Virus record (IMG/VR): IMGVR_UViG_3300042560_001387
Span: 1-31,508 of that record
Origin: a virus
Reading direction: 5' to 3' (one strand)
Length of the DNA: 31,508 nt
Below, one piece after another: positions 10,999 to 18,668 of this stretch. Numbering within the stretch: position 1 is the stretch's first letter; each line of letters begins with the position of its first letter. Position numbers and translations under genes: made by a program. The notes under the pieces were generated by a model, which did no database searches, had not been told where the DNA came from, and saw nothing but the letters and a program-made list of their open reading frames with translations.

Positions 10999-13900
10999 GT
11001 GGCACTGCGTAGCTTTGGAACGGCATCCCGGTCGGCGGGGTGCGGCCAAGCTCGCTGCGCTGGAGAAGGCGGCGAAGGGAAAGCTGTTGACGGGTTAGAC
11101 GCTCCGCGCTTCCGCCCAAGACCAATGACTTGGTGGCGGCATGCACATCGGTCAATTCCTTGGCCAGTAACTCAACCTTCGTGGCGTCCGGTAGGCGCGC
11201 GAACCGAGGGCTGGCCATGTATCGGGAGTAGCGGGCCATCGTATAGTTGCCGACATAGAACTGGTATGCGCTGATCTGCTCGTTGGTTAGCTCGTAGCGC
11301 TTGCCATTGAGATCCACTGTTCTTTCCGTGCTGCGCGGAGCAATGCTCTCTGCCCCGGTCGCGTCGATCAGTCGCTGCGCTTCCGACAGGACGGGGTCTT
11401 TCTTTACCCGCGTCACCATGGCCGGGTTGAGGAGGATGTTCATTAGCGAGTTGCCGCCATACTGATACCTTTCCTGCGCTTGCCCCATGATGTCGAAGCG
11501 CGGGGGGAATGACTCGCTCAAGAACGGGATCTGCGTGGCGATCTGCGCAAAGGCCCGCTGCGTGTTGTCGCCCGCCCTTGTTTCTCGCATGGTGTTGTCG
11601 CGCCATTGGGCGCCTTGACGCACAAGCTGCGGAACAAACATAGACGGGACGCCTAGCACGGTGTCGTAAAGCGCCTCGACGTAGTTGTTCTTGCTGTAAT
11701 TGTAAGACTTCATAAACGAGCCAAGACCGCCCAACAGCGGTTGCTCGCTCAGGGTTTTGGTTCCCGCCATGATTGCGTTGAGAGTCTTTGAGGCGTCCTT
11801 GGTCATGCCGCCTTCCCTCGCAGCCTTGCGCCCCGCCGCCTTCTCCCCATAGAAAACGTCAGCTCCAGCGGCGAGGGTGATTGCGGTGGGTTGCACCCAG
11901 TCGTAAGAAACAATGGTGTCGCCCTCTTGCGGCTCCTGCCGGTTGCGCCAATCGCCCGTAAGCAGCGCCCTCTTGAGCGCCGTCACGTTCATGCGGTATG
12001 AGCCAAGCCCCGATGCCCGCCGCATTGCCTCTAGGTCTTTGTCATCCTCTTGCAGACTGGTGATGATGCCGAGGTCGGCCAGCCAATACCCCAAGGCGTA
12101 AAAACCAGCGGACCCGATGGCCGCTTGCGTGAAGTCCTTGTTGAACTTGGCTTGATTAAACTCGGCGCCGAAAAGCCCAGCTCGTCCGGCTTCCGCCATG
12201 GCCTTGATGAAGCCAACCGGAGACCAATCAACGACACCCTTTTTCAGAATGGAACCGGGAACTTGGGTAAAAGGAAGCATAGCTGTCCCGACGCCGAACT
12301 CCTTGTGCAAGTTCAGCTCGCGGCGAATGCCCCCCAACAGCTTGCTCACACGGTTGGGGTCTTGGTAGATGGCATACATCGCGTCGGCCACGGCAGCCTC
12401 ATACATGTCGGGGGTGATCTGTCCGCCCCACTCGCCGTTCTGTTTGGCTGCCGCCTCTTGCTGTGCCAGCGAAGCCTTGAACTGCGACATGTAGAACGCA
12501 CGGTCGGGAGCGCCCAGAGCCACGGAAAGCGTGGACTCAAACATCTGCATGAATTTGCTGGAAAACATGCGCCGTCCGACATCCTTCACATCAACAAGTT
12601 CCCACTTGTTCTGCGTGGTGAGCTTGGACAACACGCGGAGGTGGCTCAATGCCGCCCGCGAGTTTTGTAGCACATTGGCCTGCGGGTTCTGCTTCTTGTT
12701 CCAGTCATAACCTTTTTTGAGGTCAGAGACGGGCGCCGACAGCCCCTTCAAGCGTGAAAGGGCGCCCAGCCCAGAGGATGTGCTCTTGTTGTCGCCGCGA
12801 ACAATGCTCGTCAGCGGGTCCACCACATAGCCAATGGCCGCGTCCCGCCCCGCGTTGGCGATCCATTGCACCGTGTTGCCGCCGATGTTCCGAATCCAAG
12901 TCTTTGGGGCGAATAGCATGGTAAGATAGCTGGTCGCGCGCATCTTTCCAAAAACGTCATTGGGAACGAGGCTGGCAATTTCCTCATACATTTTGGCGCC
13001 GATCACCATTTGGATGTCGGGGTCCGTGGCCTTCTGGTATTGCGCGGCGTAATCCTTTAGCTTCGCCGCAACCTCTGGCGTTAGCGTCGGGATGCTCTTG
13101 GACTGCGAGACGCGAGAGACAAACTCAGAGTCCGTCATGTCGCCGGCTTTAAGCCTGTCTTGCAACATGCTGATAGCCTTCTTGTTGCTGGCTTGAGGCG
13201 CCAGCGTGGCCGCCAATTCGCGCCGCCCCGCAGCCATCGAGGAATAAAAGCCGTCCGTAAGATTCTTAGCCAGCGACTGTGACTCGCTTTTGGAGATGCC
13301 AGCACCCACAAACATTTCCAAGACGGAAGCCTTGGCCATGTCGCGGTTGTCGGCCTTGAGCAACACGTCGCGCGCCCCAACAAGCAGGGCCTCCGCTGCC
13401 GTCTTGTCGCCAATGCGGCGACCCACGCGGGCCTTGATTGTCTCGCCGCCATAGGGAGTCTCGCCAATGGCCTTGTTGGCAAAGTCTGTCCGCATGTTGC
13501 CAAGCTGCCCGCGCACCCCTTGCACTGCCTGTTGGTCGGCGAGGATTTGCTTCTGCCTGTCTTCGGGCAATGATCCGATATACTTGCCGATCTGCTTTTG
13601 CGCAAAGACGGTGATGCCTTCCGGCGTCATACGCGGAAGCAACTGGTAAATGCTGATGGCTTGACCGGCAGACGTTCCGATCTCGCTCAAATCCATGACA
13701 AGCGCTGCCTGCTTGTCGTGTTCGCCGAGCGCGCCCAGTTTGCCGGCCGCCTCCATGCCTATGGCAATGTCCACGGGCGAGGGGAGAACTTTCGTCTGCA
13801 CGAACTCACGGATGCGCGTCTGTGCGGCGTCAATCCCGTTAGTGTTCACCCAATCCTTGGCCGCCTGAACTGCCTGCGGGAAAGTGTAAGAGCCATAGAA

Positions 13901-15127
13901 GCTGCCAAGCTGTTCCTTGGCTGCCGGCGTAATGGCGTCTGACTCCATGGCCTTCTGTTCAAAGGTGCGCGGCTTGGCTTCGCCGCCTTCTGGCAGGGGC
14001 GACGGCTCGGGAATGTTGCCGCTGCGGTCTAGTGGGGTTGAGGTTGGGGCGGGAGATTCTGCGGCTGGCTGCTCCACAGGCGCCCCCGTTGCCGGAATGT
14101 TTATGCCGGGTTGCGTCAACTCCACGTCCACGGGGGCGGCCGGTTGCGGCATTCCGCGACTCTCTGCTTGCTGCAACCTTGTGCCGATAGCGACCTCTGC
14201 CATGCCGGGAGCAATCTCTCCGACGCCTTCGGCAATGATGGCTCGGCCGCTGGTGATCTGGCCCTCTTGGTTAAGCTGTCCAGTGGCCTCGCCACCCATG
14301 CCAAGCAGCGACTGGAACGCTGTCTCGATGGCGCCACGGCCGATCTTTTTCATAACGCTAACCGGCTTTTGCCCAAGCAAGCGACCGCCGAGCAACATGC
14401 TTCCGGCATCAAAAAGGGCAACGGGAATAGCCTTCTTGTCGGCGAACTCCCGTGCCACTTGCATCCTTTCGGGATCTTGCAGGGCGGCAGACAGTGCTTG
14501 CGGATCGTTCATGGGAACGCCCGCTTCCTCCAGCGAGCGAAGGATGCCATCACTGGCCTCCAATGCGCGGCTGGCCGAGAATGCGGCTTGGGTCAATCCT
14601 GCCCGTGCCCCGACTGCTGCGCCGGGGATCGCGCCGATGCCAGCAACGGGGGCGCCCGCTGCCGTTCCGGCCGCCGTGCCAACGATGAGGCTGGCCGGTC
14701 CCTTGTCGATCATCTGCTCGCCAAAAGAAACGAGCGATTCCGTGAGCAATTCGCCCATCACCGAGACGGGATTGCTGACAAACGCATTCCAGCTTTCGGC
14801 CGGGGTCAGTTCGTCATTCATCGCCGCCATATATTCGGGCGATGGCAGGACTTCCCGCATGGCAGACTGGAGTTCTATGACCCGGTTTGCATCGGGTTGC
14901 TCCTGCGAAAGCTCCGTGGCAAGACGGCTTTGGAGATAGCCGCGCCTTCCCGCGTTGGAGATATTGCCCAGCGTGCTAATGACTACATTGTCACGTTCAA
15001 CATCGGGCGCATCCGCGACAAACCCCACACCGAAGTCGTCGTCTGGAACGAAATCAATCGGGGCCGCGTCCAATGGATCGGGAGATCCGGTGGCTGCGGT
15101 GTCGTCTGGGATGAAATCGACAACCAT
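10991..15127 (-). CDS. Giant internal virion-type protein, 1378 aa
   Basis: By size and position (late operon, after the tail genes) it resembles the large ejected internal proteins of podoviruses (T7 gp16 type), which form a channel across the envelope. The start is acidic with a repeated IDFVPDD/VDFIPDD motif. Residues 143-180 are a Gly/Ala-rich hydrophobic stretch (SLIVGTAAGTAAGAPVAGIG) that could insert in membrane. A Pro-rich linker follows near 330-380, and long helical regions fill the rest. No lysozyme or protease motif is evident to me. The start follows the previous stop by one base (TAA-C-ATG). Confidence 0.75.
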   Translation of the reverse strand: MVVDFIPDDTAATGSPDPLDAAPIDFVPDDDFGVGFVADAPDVERDNVVISTLGNISNAGRRGYLQSRLATELSQEQPDANRVIELQSAMREVLPSPEYMAAMNDELTPAESWNAFVSNPVSVMGELLTESLVSFGEQMIDKGPASLIVGTAAGTAAGAPVAGIGAIPGAAVGARAGLTQAAFSASRALEASDGILRSLEEAGVPMNDPQALSAALQDPERMQVAREFADKKAIPVALFDAGSMLLGGRLLGQKPVSVMKKIGRGAIETAFQSLLGMGGEATGQLNQEGQITSGRAIIAEGVGEIAPGMAEVAIGTRLQQAESRGMPQPAAPVDVELTQPGINIPATGAPVEQPAAESPAPTSTPLDRSGNIPEPSPLPEGGEAKPRTFEQKAMESDAITPAAKEQLGSFYGSYTFPQAVQAAKDWVNTNGIDAAQTRIREFVQTKVLPSPVDIAIGMEAAGKLGALGEHDKQAALVMDLSEIGTSAGQAISIYQLLPRMTPEGITVFAQKQIGKYIGSLPEDRQKQILADQQAVQGVRGQLGNMRTDFANKAIGETPYGGETIKARVGRRIGDKTAAEALLVGARDVLLKADNRDMAKASVLEMFVGAGISKSESQSLAKNLTDGFYSSMAAGRRELAATLAPQASNKKAISMLQDRLKAGDMTDSEFVSRVSQSKSIPTLTPEVAAKLKDYAAQYQKATDPDIQMVIGAKMYEEIASLVPNDVFGKMRATSYLTMLFAPKTWIRNIGGNTVQWIANAGRDAAIGYVVDPLTSIVRGDNKSTSSGLGALSRLKGLSAPVSDLKKGYDWNKKQNPQANVLQNSRAALSHLRVLSKLTTQNKWELVDVKDVGRRMFSSKFMQMFESTLSVALGAPDRAFYMSQFKASLAQQEAAAKQNGEWGGQITPDMYEAAVADAMYAIYQDPNRVSKLLGGIRRELNLHKEFGVGTAMLPFTQVPGSILKKGVVDWSPVGFIKAMAEAGRAGLFGAEFNQAKFNKDFTQAAIGSAGFYALGYWLADLGIITSLQEDDKDLEAMRRASGLGSYRMNVTALKRALLTGDWRNRQEPQEGDTIVSYDWVQPTAITLAAGADVFYGEKAAGRKAAREGGMTKDASKTLNAIMAGTKTLSEQPLLGGLGSFMKSYNYSKNNYVEALYDTVLGVPSMFVPQLVRQGAQWRDNTMRETRAGDNTQRAFAQIATQIPFLSESFPPRFDIMGQAQERYQYGGNSLMNILLNPAMVTRVKKDPVLSEAQRLIDATGAESIAPRSTERTVDLNGKRYELTNEQISAYQFYVGNYTMARYSRYMASPRFARLPDATKVELLAKELTDVHAATKSLVLGGSAERLTRQQLSLRRLLQRSELGRTPPTGMPFQSYAVPQN

Positions 15128-15128
15128 G

Positions 15129-15740
15129 TTAAGGCGCCAACTGGAATCCTTGTTTTACTGCTTGGTCAACTTGGTTGGACGGAATGATGCCCGTCTTGCC
15201 GTCTGGTGACACAACGCGAACAAACCGAGCCTGCTGCGGGGCTTGCGGTGACGGTGCTGGAGCAGCAGATGGCGCGGGGGATGGCGCGGGCGTTTGCTGC
15301 GGAGTCGCCTGTCCCGGCGTGTAGGTGCCAAGCGGTGCGGCGTCTTCGCCGAGGTCAATTCCTGCGGCATATCCTTTCACTTGCTGCCCGGTGCGCGGAT
15401 CAATGATGGGCGCGGCGTTTGTCGCGTTTGCCATCGTGAACATTCCCTGCTGAGTGTTCAGCGTCTTCGGCTCAACAACCATCGGCTCACCGTTAGGCTT
15501 GATAAGCACGTCGATCACGCGCCCCTCGGGATTGGTGATGGACATGAACTTAGGCTCGGATTGCGGACTAGCAGACAAAGCCTGCATCCGCATGTCGTTA
15601 AACTTCTTGGCTTGGTCGGCAATGAACTTGAACTCAGGCGAGTCGGTGCGCATCCGCACGCCGCGCACTCCCATGACTTCGTTGGCGAACCGCCGAAGAT
15701 CATACATCATCGGCGCGTTTGTGTTGGTTAGTGCGTCCAT
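15129..15740 (-). CDS. Late-operon hypothetical with Pro/Ala-rich linker, 203 aa
   Basis: The N-terminal 110 residues look like a folded α/β region. A Pro/Ala/Gln-rich linker spans about 140-170. A compact C-terminal segment (FVRVVSPDGKTGIIPSNQVD) resembles a short module seen at the ends of many phage structural proteins; I cannot name it. It sits between two virion-type genes and probably has a virion or assembly role. Confidence 0.65.
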   Translation of the reverse strand: MDALTNTNAPMMYDLRRFANEVMGVRGVRMRTDSPEFKFIADQAKKFNDMRMQALSASPQSEPKFMSITNPEGRVIDVLIKPNGEPMVVEPKTLNTQQGMFTMANATNAAPIIDPRTGQQVKGYAAGIDLGEDAAPLGTYTPGQATPQQTPAPSPAPSAAPAPSPQAPQQARFVRVVSPDGKTGIIPSNQVDQAVKQGFQLAP

Positions 15741-15742
15741 GT

Positions 15743-16165
15743 TTAGAAATCAAAGATGTCGGACTCTGCGCCCGGTGCCCCGCCGCCACGGCTCGCGTAA
15801 AGCCCGCTCATGGCTTCGGCATAATCCTTGTAGCCCTGTTTCTTTTGCAGCGCTTGGAACATCGGCGAGGCAATCGCTTGGAAGATGAACGGGCGCACGT
15901 TTTCATCGAGTTGGTTGTAGTTGTTGAGAAATCCTTTGGGCAAAGCGCCAGCATCGGCCATCACACCAACCGCAGAGTCCATACCCTTGAGCATGTCCTT
16001 CTTGTCTTTGTATTTGCCGTAGATCCCGCCGATGGCGGAAAGCGCCCCGCCAATATCTTGGCCAAGCTGGTTATACATATTGGCCTGCGTGTTGGCTGAT
16101 GCGATCTGGCCGGCGGCGGTGATCTCTCCGCTGCGGTCAGCGACTTGCGGTGAATAGCTAAACAT
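15743..16165 (-). CDS. Late-operon hypothetical, 140 aa
   Basis: Helical throughout, with a Gly-rich middle (GQDIGGALSAIGGIYGKYKD) and a Gly-rich C-terminus. The start is well supported by AGAAGGAGAACAACACC upstream. Small helical virion proteins are common next to internal virion proteins, and I infer such a role. Confidence 0.65.
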   Translation of the reverse strand: MFSYSPQVADRSGEITAAGQIASANTQANMYNQLGQDIGGALSAIGGIYGKYKDKKDMLKGMDSAVGVMADAGALPKGFLNNYNQLDENVRPFIFQAIASPMFQALQKKQGYKDYAEAMSGLYASRGGGAPGAESDIFDF

Positions 16166-16192
16166 GGTGTTGTTCTCCTTCTCTTTTGGTGG

Positions 16193-17071
16193 TTAAGCCG
16201 CTACGCGGCCGTCGATGATTCGTGTTATTGGCCGGCCGGACACGTTCTGCGAACGATGCTCAAAGCCCTGCGCTGAGTTGGCGTGATCCTCGTAAGGAAG
16301 ATGCGCCGAGATGTTGTTGACTTGCGCGTTCAGCTTGGGGCACCAGACCGTGTCGGTCTCGGCACGACTGATGCAGCGGGTGCAGACATGCGGGTAGTCG
16401 GCGTTGCGCGACTTGTCGGCGAGGTGACTCCAAGATCCGGTGTCGTCCCGGCTGTAGCGTGTCTCATCATTCGGGATGCCCTCTGCCTCTAGGTATCGCC
16501 AGACATCCTCATCGCTCCAGTCCCGCATGAGGTAGAGCTGCGTTGGTGCGTCAGCGATGCGTTGAGCGTCAACAGACAAGGGGAGCACCCCTTTGATTGG
16601 GTCAACATCGGCCGACTTCTGGCCATGAAAGCAGGCGTCCCAAGGCCAAGCAAAGGCGCCCAGAGGACGTTGCAAGGCGTCCAGACCGCAGCGCCATGGC
16701 TTGCCATCAACCGGGGGCTGCGAGCCTATCGAGATGATGAGCGCCGTCTGCTGCCCCCATTGCTGATACTTTAAGAAGTCGATCTGATGCTTGCCGTCCG
16801 GCGATGTCCCGTCAGTCAGGGCGACCCGGCTGGGCGGGTAATCATGCACATCGAGATCCCATGCGCGGGTCAGTGCGTCCGCCAATTCATAGCGGTCACG
16901 GAACCAAGGGTCGCGGTATTGCACGCATGGCAACTTCACGCCGACCTTGTGCAGCAGAATATGCAGCATGGCGTTGCTGTCCTTGCCGCCGCTCCATAGC
17001 ACGCACGGGGCGCTGAACTCATTGAGCCAGCGTTCCGCCTTGCGGCAAGTGTCTGCGACAAGTTTGTCCAT
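16193..17071 (-). CDS. PP-loop ATPase of the PAPS-reductase family
   Basis: 292 residues. PP-loop LWSGGKDSNAM (residues 25-35) binds ATP. The segment YLMRDWSDEDVWRYLEAEGI (179-198) and three cysteines (C229-x2-C232 and C243) match phosphoadenosine-phosphosulfate reductase and related sulfurtransferase-like proteins. Members act in sulfate reduction, tRNA thiolation or DNA phosphorothioation (DndC-like). Which reaction applies here cannot be told, and no dnd partners are visible. The start is the ATG one base after the preceding stop (TAA-C-ATG). It stands alone among virion genes, so it may be an expression-piggybacked accessory gene. Confidence 0.85.
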   Translation of the reverse strand: MDKLVADTCRKAERWLNEFSAPCVLWSGGKDSNAMLHILLHKVGVKLPCVQYRDPWFRDRYELADALTRAWDLDVHDYPPSRVALTDGTSPDGKHQIDFLKYQQWGQQTALIISIGSQPPVDGKPWRCGLDALQRPLGAFAWPWDACFHGQKSADVDPIKGVLPLSVDAQRIADAPTQLYLMRDWSDEDVWRYLEAEGIPNDETRYSRDDTGSWSHLADKSRNADYPHVCTRCISRAETDTVWCPKLNAQVNNISAHLPYEDHANSAQGFEHRSQNVSGRPITRIIDGRVAA

Positions 17072-17072
17072 G

Positions 17073-18131
17073 TTAGAGTGCCAACCCGACTCCGGTGAGG
17101 GCACCGCCGCCGATCCCGCCAAACATCCCCATCATGCCCGCATTCTGCGAGGCACCGGCCTGCATCCCGGCAGCCTGCAAGGCGGCGTTATTGTTAAGCA
17201 CCGAGTTGTATCGGGAAGCTGCCATGTTGGTATTGAAGCTGGCCACGTTGCCCGCCTGTTGCAGCGAGCCGCCGAAGATGCTGTTCACCTGTCCGGTCGT
17301 GGTTGAAAGCGTGCTCTGCCCCAGTCCAAACGCTGGCCCAATAGCCTGCCGGAACGGATCAAGGTCGCCATAAGCCCCAGCCAATCCAACCCGCCGCTGT
17401 CTGCGCGCAAGGTCCATCTGATTGACGCCAGCAGCAAATCCACGGCGGGCATCTTCGGTCCCAAGGAAATACTGCTCGGCATCTTGAGCTGCGCCCCTGC
17501 GCGCCATCGTGCCTTGGCGAGCATACTGCTCCGCGCCAACGGCGAACTGGCGGCGCTCCGCTTCGCGTTGGCGGCCGAAGGAGTCACGATTGAGGATTTC
17601 GGCGGCGGTGCTGCCAAGGCCGGTTGCCAACCCTCTCGCAGCAAATGCGCCGCGAGCCGACTGCGTAGCGTCTCGCATCTCTTCGGCCGACAGCGAGCGT
17701 CCGAGTGCCAACTCGCGTTCCGCGTCCGTCAGGAGCTTCGACTCAATGGCAGTCGCGCCAGCGGCCAAGTCTCTTTGGGCGTCATCGCGCAGTTGCCGCT
17801 GGATGGCCGTCGGACCGGCCCGCAGATCGCCAAGTCCGCGTTTTTGCAGCTCGGCCTCGATGGCATTGGGCGCGGACGCCGCTTGCAGCTCCTCGCCGAT
17901 GACTCCGCGTGTGCGCTTCAGGTATTCGTTGTCTAGCTTTCCAGCAAGTTGATCGGCGGTAGCGAATTGCAGCTTGGTGTATTCGGGATACAACCGCTTA
18001 ATCATCGCCTCCTGCTCGGCGCTCTGTGCCTTGGCCACGCGAATGCTCGCCTCAGCCATTTTGTCGTAATCAATTGGTGCTGGCGCCGCTGGCAACGGTT
18101 GCGGCGCTGGCATGCTTGGTGATCCTCCCAT
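17073..18131 (-). CDS. Internal virion-type protein, 352 aa
   Basis: Pro/Ala-rich start (MPAPQPLPAAPAPIDYDKMA), then about 230 residues of charged helix with repeated ARxGA and QREAERR-type segments. It ends Gly/Ala-rich and hydrophobic (MMGMFGGIGGGALTGVGLAL). This shape resembles podovirus gp14-type or pilot proteins ejected with DNA. The start has AGGAGGATAATTAT in front. Located between the tailspike cluster and the giant protein. Confidence 0.65.
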   Translation of the reverse strand: MGGSPSMPAPQPLPAAPAPIDYDKMAEASIRVAKAQSAEQEAMIKRLYPEYTKLQFATADQLAGKLDNEYLKRTRGVIGEELQAASAPNAIEAELQKRGLGDLRAGPTAIQRQLRDDAQRDLAAGATAIESKLLTDAERELALGRSLSAEEMRDATQSARGAFAARGLATGLGSTAAEILNRDSFGRQREAERRQFAVGAEQYARQGTMARRGAAQDAEQYFLGTEDARRGFAAGVNQMDLARRQRRVGLAGAYGDLDPFRQAIGPAFGLGQSTLSTTTGQVNSIFGGSLQQAGNVASFNTNMAASRYNSVLNNNAALQAAGMQAGASQNAGMMGMFGGIGGGALTGVGLAL

Positions 18132-18135
18132 ATAA

Positions 18136-18480
18136 TTATCCTCCTGTTTTGTTAATTAGTTTGTCGTAATAGTATACTCGCGGCTCAAGGCTCCCTCTGC
18201 GGCACCAAGCCACAAAGGTCTGCGGATGCGGCGCCACGCGCATGCACTCCCGCACAGGGTTTGTGCCAGCAGCGCCAGCAGCCAGAGTGACGAACCAGCA
18301 GTTAGGCTCGCCGCTTTCAAATTGTTGCTCCTCCGCATTCCACCGGCACGCTTTGGCCAGCATAAAGCAGGATGGAGAGTTCCACACATAGCCCGCCGAC
18401 AGATGCTCGCCGACCGCTTCCCAGAAGTCTTGTGTCGAGTGCTCGTCCCACCAGTGTTTTGCGCGTTGCCATGGCGTCAT
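18136..18480 (-). CDS. Hypothetical protein, 114 aa
   Basis: Trp- and Cys-rich (HWWDEHSTQDFWEAVGEH; CWFVTLAAGAAGTNP; WCRRGSLEPRVYYYDK). Looks like a compact soluble protein, unlike its structural neighbours; no family recognised. It begins in a TAATG junction with the upstream 61-aa gene. Confidence 0.6.
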   Translation of the reverse strand: MTPWQRAKHWWDEHSTQDFWEAVGEHLSAGYVWNSPSCFMLAKACRWNAEEQQFESGEPNCWFVTLAAGAAGTNPVRECMRVAPHPQTFVAWCRRGSLEPRVYYYDKLINKTGG

Positions 18481-18665
18481 TAAAGTGCCGCAACCATTCT
18501 TCCTCCGTCTGCATCCATAACAATATCCCTTTCTTCTTCGTAGCTGCCTTCTGGTAATGGGTTTTTTGCCACAATAGCGCCATCGTTGCTAGGCTCGTAA
18601 CAATAGTCCCAAGGTCCAATGTTAATGAGGGTTCCGTCTTTATCGAATATGCATGTTGTTTTCAT
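18480..18665 (-). CDS. Small tail-region protein, 61 aa
   Basis: Begins MKTTCIFDKDGTLINIGPWD, followed by NPLPEGSYEEERDIV and a DGG turn. Short proteins with this INIGPWDY...NPLPEG layout appear to me to be associated with tail-fibre regions, perhaps chaperones or fibre-tip modules. It directly follows the tailspike gene. Confidence 0.6.
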   Translation of the reverse strand: MKTTCIFDKDGTLINIGPWDYCYEPSNDGAIVAKNPLPEGSYEEERDIVMDADGGRMVAAL

Positions 18666-18668
18666 AAT

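Noticed and set aside
13917-15187. Long plus-strand ORFs (340 and 358 codons) opposite the giant virion gene
   Set aside because: They lie fully antisense to a gene in a coupled operon, have no ribosome-binding site or recognisable domain, and composition explains their openness.
18480-18665. HAD phosphatase motif (FDKDGTLI) in the 61-aa protein
   Set aside because: The protein is far too short for a HAD fold and lacks the other three motifs; the sequence fits a small tail-region protein.
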